From Kribbella sp. VKM Ac-2568 (GTDB lineage: Bacteria; Actinomycetota; Actinomycetes; Propionibacteriales; Kribbellaceae): DNA of 64,000 bases. The translations under genes were made by a program, and so were the position numbers. A model generated the notes under the pieces. The model did no database searches and was not told the origin of the DNA. It worked only from the letters and a program-made list of their open reading frames with translations. The stretch is from positions 62,001 through 126,000 of the forward strand of contig NZ_SLVF01000015.1 in assembly GCF_004345365.1 (NCBI RefSeq), written 5' to 3'. Shown here piece after piece: positions 51,849 to 60,825 of this stretch; position 1 is the first letter of the stretch; each line of letters opens with the position of its first letter.

Positions 51849-52736
51849 TCAGAAGCGGTCGCCCGGGTCCGTGGGGGTGCCGCCGGGGCTGACCGGGCCT
51901 TCGGTCGGGATCGGGCCGCTGGTGGTGCCGCCGCTCGGGGACGGGCCTGGCGTCGGGTTGGTGCCGGGTGAACCAGGGCCGCTCGTGGTCGGTGAGCCGG
52001 TGCCGGGCGGCGGGGTGGTCGGGGTGACGGTGACTGTGGCTGTGCCACTCGGGGATGGGATGACCGGATCCGGGTCCACCTCGGGGGCGTTACGGAACAA
52101 CAGCCAGGCGATCAGAACCGCGATCGCCATGATGATCGCCATCGTCAGCAGGGACAGGATCAACGCGAGCCTGGACGCGGGCCGCAGTACGGCGGGCCAG
52201 GGGAGCGGCCAGATCCGAAACAGGCCCGGCCGCCGGCGGTTCTCCCAGTAGTGCCGGAAATCGGGTCCGCGGACTCGGCCGAGCTGGGGGATCCGGTCCA
52301 TCAGTACCGCGGACAGCACCTCCTCGCCACGGCGTTCGGCAATCAGCCGCTCGTCCGCGGCGGCGCTGGAACCGTCCTCGGGGCGAACGGGGCCGAGCGC
52401 AACCCAGAGCGCCAGATCGTCGTCATCCACATCGTTGTGCGCGAGGACCGCTTCCTGCGGGAGTTCGTCCACCGCGGTGACGAACCGATCCCGTGCCGCG
52501 GCGTCGTCGGCGGACCCCTCGGTCATCATCGCGACCACCGCGTCGCGGCCGGTCTCGTCACTCGCCGAGTACAAGTAGCCCGCCGCGTTCGCCCCCAGCC
52601 GCGCCCGCAACCAGAAGTCCCCGACCCGCGGCGGATCCTCCGGCAACAACGGCAGAGCGTCCGGGAGCACCCGCGCCGGCCCCGCGTCCGGAGCTGTAGC
52701 CGACGCGGTCGCTGTGTGGGAGTCGGTCGCGGTCAT
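51849..52736 (-). CDS. Single-pass membrane protein with Pro/Gly-rich tail, function unknown
   Basis: 295 residues from ATG 52736 (MTATDSHT). A soluble N-terminal domain (about 30-165: VGDFWLRARLGANAAGYLYSA, DALALWVALGP-like acidic stretch, IPQLGRVRGPDFRHYWENRRRPGLFRIWPLPWP) precedes one membrane helix (about 190-212). The external tail of about 80 residues is rich in Pro, Gly, Thr and Ser. The conserved FRHYWENRR block suggests a defined actinobacterial family, but no role is known. It is divergent from the MoxR operon. Confidence 0.7.
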   Translation of the reverse strand: MTATDSHTATASATAPDAGPARVLPDALPLLPEDPPRVGDFWLRARLGANAAGYLYSASDETGRDAVVAMMTEGSADDAAARDRFVTAVDELPQEAVLAHNDVDDDDLALWVALGPVRPEDGSSAAADERLIAERRGEEVLSAVLMDRIPQLGRVRGPDFRHYWENRRRPGLFRIWPLPWPAVLRPASRLALILSLLTMAIIMAIAVLIAWLLFRNAPEVDPDPVIPSPSGTATVTVTPTTPPPGTGSPTTSGPGSPGTNPTPGPSPSGGTTSGPIPTEGPVSPGGTPTDPGDRF

Positions 52737-53206
52737 CACCACCAATCCCACCACACACCCGGTAGCAGTGTCGCCCAAGCCCACCAACACCCTCCCCGCC
52801 ACCCGCCCGCACGCCGTACCCGATCAGGCACGCACCGCCGCCAGTGTCCTGTGGAGTCCGGCACGCCGTCGCCTGCCCGCTGCGTACGCCGCACCCGAGT
52901 CCGGCGCGCACGCCGCCTGGGCGGACGCCGTACCAAGGGCTCCGGACCGGTCCAGCACGCACGCCGCATGGGGTCGGCCACGCCCCACCTGCGCCAGGGC
53001 GAACGCCCGCCTGTGCGAGTGCGGGCGCCGTACCAGGGGCCTATTCGTACGGCGTACGGGGTTGGGCAGTGTTCGGATTTGGGGTGGTGGGGAGGATAGG
53101 AGGGGAGCCGGGCGGGGCGTGCTCGTGCCCGGACCCGGCGATCTGATGGAATGGGCGGCAGTTACCGAGCGCACACAAGGTCCGTGTGGACCCCGGAAGG
53201 ACAGGC
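52737..53206. other. Gene-free region with degenerate ACGCCGTACC motifs
   Basis: Between divergent genes. Variants of ACGCCGTACC or ACGCCGCAC recur eight or nine times from 52808 to 53060 without strict period. The last 60 bases hold the GGAAGG ribosome site of the MoxR gene. Nothing else is recognised. Confidence 0.5.
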
Positions 53207-54241
53207 ATGACCGAAACCACTGTGCCGGCAGGGTCAGTGGCCCAGCAGTCCCATTTGGTCGGCGAGGCCATCAACGAGGTCAAGCGCGTCATCGTCGGCC
53301 AGGAGCACATGGTCGAGACGCTGATGGTGTCGTTGCTCGCCAAGGGGCACTGCCTGCTCGAGGGCGTTCCCGGCGTCGCCAAGACGCTGGCCGTCCGGAC
53401 CTTCGCCTCGGTGGTCGGCGGCTCGTTCGCCCGGATCCAGTTCACCCCCGACCTGGTGCCTTCCGACATCGTCGGCACCCGGATCTACCGGCAGACCCGC
53501 GAGGCGTTCGACATCGAGCTCGGCCCGACCTTCGTGAACTTCGTCCTCGCCGACGAGGTCAACCGCGCGCCGGCCAAGGTGCAGTCCGCGATGCTGGAGC
53601 TGATGGCCGAGCGGCAGGTGTCGATCGGCGGCCAGACCTTCCCGATGCCGAAGCCGTTCATCGTGATCGCCACCCAGAACCCGATCGAGTCCGAGGGCGT
53701 CTACCCGCTGCCCGAGGCGCAGCGGGACCGGTTCCTGGTCAAGATCGACGTACCGCACCCGCGCGGACACGAGGAGTTCGAGATCCTCCGCCGGATGAGC
53801 GTGGACCCGCCGCAGCCGCGGCAGGTGCTGAAGCCCGAGACGATCATGGAACTGCAGCGCTCGGCCGAGCAGGTCTTCGTCCACAACCTGGTCGCGGAGT
53901 ACGCGGTGCGTCTGGTGATGGCGACCCGGACCCCGTCCGACTTCCACCTGCCCGACCTCGAGCCGATCATCGAGCTCGGTGTCAGCCCGCGCGCCACCCT
54001 CGGCCTCATCTCGGCCGGCCGGGCGCTCGCGCTGATCCACGGCCGCGACTACCTGCTGCCGAGCGATATCCAGACCGTCGCGCTGGACGTGATGGGCCAC
54101 CGGCTCGGCCTGACCTTCGACGCGGTGGCTGACAACATCGACCCACGTGCGGTGATCGAGCGCATCCTGGCCACCGTGCCCCCGCCGCAGCCCGTCTGGC
54201 GCGACGGCAACGACGGCACCGGCCGCCCGGAATTCGTCTAG
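53207..54241 (+). CDS. MoxR-family AAA+ ATPase
   Basis: 344 residues from ATG 53207 (GGAAGGA seven bases upstream). Walker A is GVPGVAKT at 53-60, Walker B LADEVNRAP, sensor 1 IATQNPIESEG; the arginine finger region is LPEAQRDRF. MoxR ATPases act as chaperones with DUF58 and VWA partners, exactly the two genes that follow, often in envelope or metalloenzyme maturation. Confidence 0.95.
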   Translation: MTETTVPAGSVAQQSHLVGEAINEVKRVIVGQEHMVETLMVSLLAKGHCLLEGVPGVAKTLAVRTFASVVGGSFARIQFTPDLVPSDIVGTRIYRQTREAFDIELGPTFVNFVLADEVNRAPAKVQSAMLELMAERQVSIGGQTFPMPKPFIVIATQNPIESEGVYPLPEAQRDRFLVKIDVPHPRGHEEFEILRRMSVDPPQPRQVLKPETIMELQRSAEQVFVHNLVAEYAVRLVMATRTPSDFHLPDLEPIIELGVSPRATLGLISAGRALALIHGRDYLLPSDIQTVALDVMGHRLGLTFDAVADNIDPRAVIERILATVPPPQPVWRDGNDGTGRPEFV

Positions 54242-54244
54242 CCC

Positions 54245-55234
54245 ATGGCCAACCGACCGGACCCTCGGACTGCGATGACGATCTCGCAGCTCGCTCCTGA
54301 GCGTGCCCTGCGCCGGCTCGAGCTGACGGTCGTACGGCGGCTCGAGGGCTACCTGCACGGTGAGCACCTCGGCCTGCTGCCAGGCCCCGGTACTGAGCTG
54401 GCCGAGGCTCGCGAGTACCAGGTCGGCGACGACGTACGCCGGATGGACTGGGCTGTCACCGCCCGTACGACGGTTCCGCACGTCCGCGATCTGATCGCGG
54501 ACCGGGAGCTGGAGACCTGGGCGATGGTCGACCTGTCCGCCTCGATGGACTTCGGCACGTCCCAGATGGAGAAGCGTGAGCTCGCCGTCGCCGCGGTCGC
54601 GACCGTCGGGTTCCTCACCCACCGGCTGGGGGACCGCTTCGGCGGCCTGATGCTGCGTGACTCCACCCTGCGGCGCTGGCCCGCCCGATCCGGCCGCCTG
54701 GCTTTGTACGGGCTGCTGCGGGCGCTTCTCGCGGAGACCGACCACGGCGAGCACCAGGCGCGGAGCGACCTTGCCGGCGCGCTGGACTCGATGGCGCGCA
54801 CGCAGCGTAAACGCGGACTCCGGGTGATCGTGTCCGACTTCCTCACCCCCGAGGACGGCGAGGTCGACAGCCGGATGGAGCCGTCCTGGGAGCGGGCGAT
54901 GCGCAAGCTGACCGCCCAGCACCAGGTGCTCGCGGTCGAGATCATCGACCCGCGCGAGCTGGAACTGCCGAACATCGGCGTCGTCATGATCGGCGACCCC
55001 GAGACCGGGTCGATCCGCGAGATCGACACGCGCAAGCGCCGGGTCCGCGAGGAGTACGCCGCAGCCGCACTCGCGCAGCGGGAACGGACCAGGACCGCCC
55101 TGCGTAGGGTAGGAGCTGGGCACCTGGTTCTGCGTACCGACCGTGACTGGGTCGCCGACACCGTGCGGTTCGTGCTCGCCTACCGGCGAGTGGCACCCCG
55201 CCTGCACCAACCGCCGAAGGGAGTGGCTCGCTGA
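54245..55234 (+). CDS. DUF58 (VWA-like) protein
   Basis: 329 residues. The family motif REYQVGDDVRRMDWAVTART is near 58-77, followed by a vWA-like core MVDLSASMDFGT with the MIDAS Asp-x-Ser-x-Ser. The C-terminal third is helical. It lies three bases after the MoxR gene and its stop overlaps the next start by one base. It is probably a MoxR client or adaptor at the membrane. Confidence 0.92.
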   Translation: MANRPDPRTAMTISQLAPERALRRLELTVVRRLEGYLHGEHLGLLPGPGTELAEAREYQVGDDVRRMDWAVTARTTVPHVRDLIADRELETWAMVDLSASMDFGTSQMEKRELAVAAVATVGFLTHRLGDRFGGLMLRDSTLRRWPARSGRLALYGLLRALLAETDHGEHQARSDLAGALDSMARTQRKRGLRVIVSDFLTPEDGEVDSRMEPSWERAMRKLTAQHQVLAVEIIDPRELELPNIGVVMIGDPETGSIREIDTRKRRVREEYAAAALAQRERTRTALRRVGAGHLVLRTDRDWVADTVRFVLAYRRVAPRLHQPPKGVAR

Positions 55235-56187
55235 TGGAGTTCCTGTCTCCGGCCAGGTTGTGGTTCCTGCTGTTCATTCCGCTCGTCGTCGCGGGGTACA
55301 TCTTTTTGCAGCACCGGCGCGCGCAGTACGCGCTGCGTTTCACCAACATCGCGCTGCTGGACCGGGTCGCCCCGCGCCGCCCGCAGTGGCGCCGGCATGT
55401 GGCCGTAGTACTGGCGCTGCTGGCGACTGCGTCCTGCATCCTGGCGTTCGCCCAGCCGAAGGCCGAGGTCAAGGTGCCGCGCGAGCGGGCCACCATCGTG
55501 GTCGCGATCGACGTCTCGCTCTCGATGATGGCGACCGACGTCGACCCGAACCGGCTGGAGGCGGCGAAGAAGTCGGCGAAGAACTTCGTCAACCAGTTGC
55601 CCGCCAAGTTCAACGTCGCGCTCGTCAACTTCGCTGGTACTGCGTCCATCATCGTGCCGCCGACTACTGACCGGGCCACGGTGCAGAGGTCGATCGACGG
55701 GCTGGAGCTGGCCGAGTCCACCGCGACCGGCGAGGGCATCTTCACCTCGCTGCAGGCGCTCACCCAGGTCCCGCCAGACCCGGAGCACCCGAACGACCCG
55801 GCCCCCGCCCGCATCGTGCTGCTGTCCGACGGCAAGCGCACGGTCGGTCGCACCGCCCAGGAAGGCGCGCAGGCCGCGAAGGCGAAGAACACCCCGGTCT
55901 ACACGATCACCTTCGGCACCGACTCCGGCTTCATCGAGATGGACGGCATCCGGCAGCGAGTCCCACCGGACCGCGCCGAACTCCGCAGCGTCGCCGAGAT
56001 CACCGGGGGCGAGGCGTACACGGCCGAGTCCGCGGGTGAGCTCGAGGACGTCTACAAGGACATCGGCTCCTCGGTCGGCTACGACAAGGTCGACAAAGAG
56101 GTGACGTCCCGCTTCGCCGGCATCGCCATGCTCTTCACCCTCGCCGCAGCAGGCGCCTGCATAGCCCTCGCCTCCCGCTTCCCGTAA
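55234..56187 (+). CDS. Membrane-anchored VWA protein (BatA-like)
   Basis: 317 residues. Two N-terminal membrane helices (about 8-25 and 54-72) flank the Bat N-terminal motif (RFTNIALLDRVAPRRPQWRRH). The vWA domain (about 88-280) has an intact MIDAS, AIDVSLSMMATD and LLSDGK. A last helix is at about 295-315. It is the third gene of the MoxR-DUF58-VWA operon. Confidence 0.93.
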   Translation: MEFLSPARLWFLLFIPLVVAGYIFLQHRRAQYALRFTNIALLDRVAPRRPQWRRHVAVVLALLATASCILAFAQPKAEVKVPRERATIVVAIDVSLSMMATDVDPNRLEAAKKSAKNFVNQLPAKFNVALVNFAGTASIIVPPTTDRATVQRSIDGLELAESTATGEGIFTSLQALTQVPPDPEHPNDPAPARIVLLSDGKRTVGRTAQEGAQAAKAKNTPVYTITFGTDSGFIEMDGIRQRVPPDRAELRSVAEITGGEAYTAESAGELEDVYKDIGSSVGYDKVDKEVTSRFAGIAMLFTLAAAGACIALASRFP

Positions 56188-56195
56188 GCCTGCAC

Positions 56196-56237
56196 GCACA
56201 AGAGCCCGCCGTACTCCGGTACGGCGGGCTCTTGTGC
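56196..56237. terminator. Perfect 19-bp stem-loop
   Basis: Arms 56196-56214 and 56219-56237 pair fully around the stable tetraloop TCCG. It closes the MoxR operon. Confidence 0.92.
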
Positions 56238-56676
56238 GTCCGCGGGCCTAAACGCGCTGAGGTCAGGGTGATTCGCCGTTTCGGTGGCGGGTTGTTCGGC
56301 CGGTGGCGCCTTATACAGGACGCAAGTGTTCGAACAACTCGGCAGCCGGGGCCTGCGGGTAGCGAGTGCGGGGTTCGTCGGCAGGAGCGCTGCGCCACGG
56401 TTTGCCTGACGCGCAGATCGCCACGACGCTGTGATGTCGGGATCTACGTGCCGTTGATCCCCACCCGCCTGGTGGTCCGCTCGTCCGTCTGAAAGCGGGC
56501 CGGCAGGACTGTCCGAAGTACGGGTCTGGATTGCGACACGACGGTGATGTAGTTGACACGGCGAGGTTGCTGGTGTTGGAGGGGTGTGTGGTGCAAGATG
56601 GTGCTCGCCGTCCGGGATTGACGAAGACGTGTTCGAGAACGCTGGGGAAGGCGCCCCTCGAGCACAGGAGGTCCCG
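56238..56676. other. Intergenic region, possible coding relic on the minus strand
   Basis: The 19-mer shared with 5391-5409 is at 56285-56303. On the minus strand 56311-56430 reads VVAICASGKPWRSAPADEPR then TRYPQAPAAELFEHLRPV and a stop; this looks like a protein C-terminus, but no family is recognised and no start exists. TTGACA at about 56553 may belong to the promoter of the DUF3145 gene. Confidence 0.4.
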
Positions 56677-57174
56677 GTGGCGACGACTCGTGGCGTTCTT
56701 TACGTCCACACGGTGCCGTCAGCGTTGTGCCCGCATGTCGAGTGGGCAGCGGGCGGCATCCTTGGCGTGCCCGTGAAACTCGACTGGACGCCGCAGCCTG
56801 CGGCCCAGGGCACGTACCGGGCAGAGCTGTCGTGGCAGGCCGAGGCCGGCACGGCAGCCAAACTGGCGTCCGCTCTGCGTGGTTGGCAGAAGTTGCGCTT
56901 CGAGGTCACCGAGGAACCGAGCAACGGCGTCGAGGGCGAGCGCTATTCCTTCACCCCGACCCTCGGCGTCTTTCACGCGACCACCGGCGTCCACGGCGAC
57001 ATCATGGTGCCCGAGGAGCGGCTGAAGGCTGCGATGCTGAGGGCCGCGAGCGGTGAGGCCGACCTGACCGAGGAAGTCGAGCGTTTGCTCGGCCGCCCCT
57101 GGGATGACGAGCTGGAGCCCTTCCGGTACGCGGGGGACGGCGCCCCGGTCCGATGGCTGCACCAGGTGGTCTGA
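56677..57174 (+). CDS. DUF3145 family protein
   Basis: 165 residues from GTG 56677, with AGGAGG five bases upstream. The whole DUF3145 pattern is present: TRGVLYVHTVPSALCPHVEWA, GILGVPVKLDWTPQPA, RFEVTEEPSNGVEGERY, TPTLGVFHATTGVHGDIM and a C-terminal LLGRPWDDELEPFRYAG. The family is confined to actinobacteria and usually lies beside the fatty-acid operon, as here. Its biochemical role is unknown. Confidence 0.92.
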   Translation: MATTRGVLYVHTVPSALCPHVEWAAGGILGVPVKLDWTPQPAAQGTYRAELSWQAEAGTAAKLASALRGWQKLRFEVTEEPSNGVEGERYSFTPTLGVFHATTGVHGDIMVPEERLKAAMLRAASGEADLTEEVERLLGRPWDDELEPFRYAGDGAPVRWLHQVV

Positions 57175-57204
57175 GGATCCTGAGAGGAAACCTGAGAACT
57201 TCAG

Positions 57205-57233
57205 AAGAAAGCGCTCAGAGGTGGAGCTTTCTT
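57205..57233 (+). terminator. Hairpin AAGAAAGC/GCTTTCTT
   Basis: Eight-bp arms 31 bases after the DUF3145 stop, followed by an AT-rich tract (ATAACTTTT). Confidence 0.6.
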
Positions 57234-57349
57234 ATAACTTTTCGATGATGCTGTGTGTCAGACGTTCCACCAGGGTGGAGGAGCCGTGGCCGCTGGGCCA
57301 CCGGGTGTCGGGACACCCCCGGTTGTCGCAAACAGCGGCCGCACCACTT

Positions 57350-57381
57350 GAAGGGCGCGGACCTCACGGTCCGCGCCCTTC
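57350..57381 (+). terminator. Rho-independent terminator with T5 run
   Basis: GAAGGGCGCGGACC pairs with GGTCCGCGCCCTTC around TCAC, then TTTTT. It separates the DUF3145 transcript from the convergent accD and can act on both. Confidence 0.92.
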
Positions 57382-57447
57382 TTTTTGGTCTCTGACCTCC
57401 GAAGACCCTGAGGGGTAGAAGCCTTCAGGGTCTGCGGATATAGCCGC

Positions 57448-58872
57448 TTACAGCGGGATGTTGCCGTGGCGTCCACGGACGCGGCCGCCGGCTTCGGCAT
57501 TCGCGATCGCGGTGGCCAGGGCGGTTCGGGTTTTGGCCGGTTCGACGACCTCGTCGACGACGCCGATCTCGATGGCGCGCTCGATGCCGCCGGCAATCTT
57601 CTCGTGCTCGGCGGCCAGCTCGGCCTCGACCTGCGGGCGCAGCTCGGGCGCCACCTCCGCCAGCTTGCGGCGATGGAGGACCCGGATCGCGGCGACCGCA
57701 CCCATCACGGCCACCTCGGCCCGCGGCCACGCGAACACCCGGGTCGCCCCGAGGGACCGCGCGTTCATGGCGATGTAGGCGCCGCCGTACGTCTTGCGGG
57801 TCACCAGGGTCACCCGCGGTACGACCGACTCCGCGAAGGCGTGCAGCAGCTTGGCGCCACGCCGTACGACGCCGTCCCACTCCTGGCCGACACCCGGCAG
57901 GTACCCCGGTACGTCGACCAGCACCACCATCGGTACTCCGAACGCGTCGCACATCCGGACGAAGCGGGACGCCTTCTCCGCCGATAACGCGTCGAGGCAG
58001 CCGCCGAGCCGGAGCGGGTTGTTCGCGATCACACCGACGGTCCGGCCACCGAGCCGCCCGAGCGTGGTCACGATGTTCGGCGCCCACCGCTGGTGCAGCT
58101 CGACGCCGGACTCCTCGTCGAGCACCCCGCCGACCAGCGGGTGGACGTCGTACGCGCGCTTCGCCGACTCCGGCAGCAGGCCGGACAGGTCGGTGTCGGA
58201 CACGTCGGTCGACATCTCGCCCTGGTTCGCGAACAGGTCCGCCAGCTGACGAGCCTTCTCGATCGCGTCGGCCTCGGAGTCGGTGGTGATGTGCACGACG
58301 CCGGAGCGCCGGCCGTGCGGCTCGGGACCACCCAGCCGCAGCATGTCGACGTCCTCGCCCGTCACCGAACGGACCACGTCCGGACCGGTGACGAAGATCC
58401 GGCCCTCCGGCCCGAGAATGACCACGTCGGTCAGCGCCGGCCCGTACGCCGCACCGCCCGCTGCCGGGCCGAGCACGACCGAGATCTGCGGGATCTTGCC
58501 CGAGGCCTGGGTCATCTCGTAGAAGATCTTGCCGACCGCGTGCAGGCTCAGGACTCCCTCAGCCAGCCGGGCGCCGCCGGAGTGCCACAGGCCGATGACC
58601 GGCAGCTCCTCCCGACGGGCGACCTGGTAGGCCTTCACGACGACGTCGCAGCCCTCGTCACCCATCGCGCCACCCATCACGGTCGCGTCCGAGCAGAACG
58701 CGACCACGGGCGCACCGGCAATGGTGCCGCGGACCGCGAGCATGCCGGACAGGTCGTCCGAGGTGATCAGCTCGAGGGAACCCGGGTCGAGCAGCGCCGT
58801 GAGCCGCGCGACCGGGTTGCGGGGGTCGTGCTCACGGGGCAGCTTCGCCGGTTTGACGGGGGCAGTGGTCAT
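57448..58872 (-). CDS. accD: Acyl-CoA carboxylase carboxyltransferase (beta) subunit
   Basis: 474 residues. The N-terminal half has the crotonase-fold acyl-CoA oxyanion block LWHSGGARLAEGV and VLGPAAGGAAYGPALTD. The C-terminal half has LVDVPGYLPGVGQEWDGVVRRGAKLLHA and TLVTRKTYGGAYIAM, which holds the carboxybiotin oxyanion hole. This is the single-chain actinobacterial type (AccD6/PccB-like) lacking the zinc finger of E. coli AccD. It is the last gene of the fatty-acid operon and supplies malonyl-CoA. GGGAGGGA precedes the ATG. Confidence 0.93.
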   Translation of the reverse strand: MTTAPVKPAKLPREHDPRNPVARLTALLDPGSLELITSDDLSGMLAVRGTIAGAPVVAFCSDATVMGGAMGDEGCDVVVKAYQVARREELPVIGLWHSGGARLAEGVLSLHAVGKIFYEMTQASGKIPQISVVLGPAAGGAAYGPALTDVVILGPEGRIFVTGPDVVRSVTGEDVDMLRLGGPEPHGRRSGVVHITTDSEADAIEKARQLADLFANQGEMSTDVSDTDLSGLLPESAKRAYDVHPLVGGVLDEESGVELHQRWAPNIVTTLGRLGGRTVGVIANNPLRLGGCLDALSAEKASRFVRMCDAFGVPMVVLVDVPGYLPGVGQEWDGVVRRGAKLLHAFAESVVPRVTLVTRKTYGGAYIAMNARSLGATRVFAWPRAEVAVMGAVAAIRVLHRRKLAEVAPELRPQVEAELAAEHEKIAGGIERAIEIGVVDEVVEPAKTRTALATAIANAEAGGRVRGRHGNIPL

Positions 58873-58990
58873 GGGGGGGTCCCTCCCGGTCAGGCTGACT
58901 GGCGGTGTCAGCTGGAGTTACGGCGTCAGACGGGGTGACTGGGTCCGTCTGCCCGACAGCGCCAGACGGACCTCCCGCAGCGGACTGACG

Positions 58991-59100
58991 GATTGTGCCA
59001 GACCGACCTACTGCGTCACACCGACTTACTGCGATCAGGCCGACGAACTGCGTCAACCTGACTTACTACGTCAGACCGATTACTGCGTCAGACCGATTTG
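58991..59100. repeat. Degenerate 17-20-bp tandem repeat derived from the fabF 3' end
   Basis: Read leftwards the unit is GTCGGTCTGACGCAGTA. About six copies run from the last codons and stop of fabF (AAATCGGTCTGA) to 58991. The fabF-proximal copies are the least diverged. Confidence 0.8.
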
Positions 59101-60323
59101 AAGGCTAGGGCGACGTTGTGTCCGCCGAAGCCGAAGGAGTTGTTCAGTGCCGCGATGTCCCCGTCGCCGAGCTTGCGCTGCTCGGTCGCGATGTCGAGCT
59201 GGACCCCGTCGTCGACCTTGTCCAGGTTGATGGTCGGCGGCACCACCCGGTGGTGCAGGGCGAGCACGGTGGCGATCGACTCGACCGCTCCGGCCGCGCC
59301 GAGCAGGTGCCCGATCATCGACTTGGGTGCGGTCGCGACCGCGTGGTCGGCCGCGCCGCCCAGCGCCTTGCGGATCGCCACCGACTCGGCGACGTCGCCG
59401 ACCGGGGTGGAGGTCGCGTGCGCGTTGATGTGCACGATGTCGCCGGTGGCCAGGTCGCCCTCGCGGAGCGCCTGCAGCATGGCGCGCTCGGCACCCGAAC
59501 CGGTCGGGTCGGGCTGCACGATGTCGTGGCCGTCGGCGGTGATGCCGGCGCCGGCGAACTCGGCGTAGATCTTCGCGCCGCGGGCGACCGCGTGGTCGTA
59601 GTTCTCCAGCACCAGTACTCCGGCGCCCTCGCCGAGCAGGAAGCCGTCCCGGTCGACGTCCCACGGCCGGGAGGCGCGCTCGGGGTCGTCGTTGCGCTTG
59701 CTCAACGCCATCATCTGGCCGAACGCGGCCAGCGGCAGACCGGCGATCGAACCCTCGGCGCCACCGGCGACGACGATGTCGGCGCGGCCGAGGCGGATCT
59801 GGTCGGCGGCCAGCGAGATGGCCTCGTTGCTCGAGGCGCAGGCGGAGACCGGCGTCTGCACACCGGCCAGGGCGCCCAGCTCGAGGCCGACGTTGGCGGC
59901 GGCCGAGTTCGGCATCAGCATCGGGATCGCCAGCGGCGACACCCGGCGTGGGCTGGTCTTCAGCGCGTCGTAGTTGGCCAGAGTGGTCAACAGACCACCG
60001 ATACCGGTAGCGATCGCCACGCCGAGACGGGTCTTGTCCAGCTCGACGTCGGCCAGACCGGAGTCGGCCCAGGCCTCACGGGAGGCGACGATGGCGAACT
60101 GGGCGTTGCGGTCCAGCCGGCGGGCCTTGACCCGCTCGATGACCTCGGTGGGCTCGACGGCGGCGGGAGCGGCGATCTTGACCGGCAGCTCCTCGACCCA
60201 GTCGGCGGTCAGCAGCTTCGCGCCGGACCGGCCGGCCAGCAGGGCCTCCCAGGTGCTGGGGATGTCGCCTCCGACCGGGGTCGTGGCTCCGAGCCCGGTG
60301 ACGACGACTCGGGTCTTCGACAT
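59088..60323 (-). CDS. fabF: 3-oxoacyl-ACP synthase II (KAS II)
   Basis: 411 residues. The thiolase fold has nucleophile Cys162 in VSACASSNEA, His in HINAHATSTPVGD and His in KSMIGHLLGAAG, then the terminal NSFGFGGHN. It condenses malonyl-ACP with growing acyl-ACP in the type II system. In the group fabD-fabH-acpP-fabF-accD, with a hairpin (60437-60471) between acpP and fabF that may reduce readthrough. Confidence 0.95.
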   Translation of the reverse strand: MSKTRVVVTGLGATTPVGGDIPSTWEALLAGRSGAKLLTADWVEELPVKIAAPAAVEPTEVIERVKARRLDRNAQFAIVASREAWADSGLADVELDKTRLGVAIATGIGGLLTTLANYDALKTSPRRVSPLAIPMLMPNSAAANVGLELGALAGVQTPVSACASSNEAISLAADQIRLGRADIVVAGGAEGSIAGLPLAAFGQMMALSKRNDDPERASRPWDVDRDGFLLGEGAGVLVLENYDHAVARGAKIYAEFAGAGITADGHDIVQPDPTGSGAERAMLQALREGDLATGDIVHINAHATSTPVGDVAESVAIRKALGGAADHAVATAPKSMIGHLLGAAGAVESIATVLALHHRVVPPTINLDKVDDGVQLDIATEQRKLGDGDIAALNNSFGFGGHNVALAFKSV

Positions 60324-60436
60324 GGTTACCTCATCCTTCGGCGAGAGTAAGCGGGTGGTTGAGCGGGGTCAGGATGCCGGTGGCCCGGCTGGAACGGTCC
60401 GCGCCGGCGGCGGCCGGACCGGAGTACGGGCTGGGC

Positions 60437-60471
60437 GGCCGCTCACCGGGCAACGGCCCGGTGAGGCGGCC
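60437..60471 (-). terminator. Bulged stem-loop between acpP and fabF
   Basis: TCACCGGGC/GCCCGGTGA is extended by GGCCGC/GGCGGCC with one bulged base. It is a possible attenuator or processing site giving acpP a higher message level than fabF. Confidence 0.6.
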
Positions 60472-60502
60472 ACGGCTGCCAGCACGATCGAGAAGAACTC
60501 GA

Positions 60503-60751
60503 TCAGCCGTTCTGGGCGCGCTCGATGAACGCCACCGCGTCGCCGACGGTCTTCAGGTTCTTGACCTCGTCGTCGGGGATCTTGACGCTGAACTTCTCCT
60601 CGGCGGCCACCACGACCTCGACCATCGAGAGCGAGTCGACATCGAGGTCGTCGGTGAAGGACTTGTCCAGCTGGACGTCCTCGACCGGGATGCCCGCGAT
60701 CTCGTTCACGATCTCGGCGAGGTTGGAGCGGATCTCTTCGGTGCTGGCCAT
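60503..60751 (-). CDS. acpP: Acyl carrier protein
   Basis: 82 residues, acidic four-helix protein. The phosphopantetheine site is Ser40 in DLDVDSLSMVE. GAAAGGGAAC lies before ATG 60751. It carries the growing chain for FabD, FabH and FabF. It is flanked by 75 bases upstream and about 180 bases downstream, unlike the tight fabD-fabH junction. Confidence 0.96.
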   Translation of the reverse strand: MASTEEIRSNLAEIVNEIAGIPVEDVQLDKSFTDDLDVDSLSMVEVVVAAEEKFSVKIPDDEVKNLKTVGDAVAFIERAQNG

Positions 60752-60825
60752 CTGTTTGTTCCCTTTCGGATTCTGTGTGCATTACGCCGGGACCGGCCAC
60801 CTGATGAGCCGTTCCCGGACATCTA

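Noticed and set aside
53234..55210. 658-codon minus-strand frame opposite the MoxR and DUF58 genes
   Set aside because: Both plus-strand genes have complete motifs; the antisense frame is a codon-bias shadow.
56311..56430. Minus-strand C-terminus-like peptide ending ELFEHLRPV
   Set aside because: It reads like protein but has no start and no recognised family; noted in the intergenic entry only.
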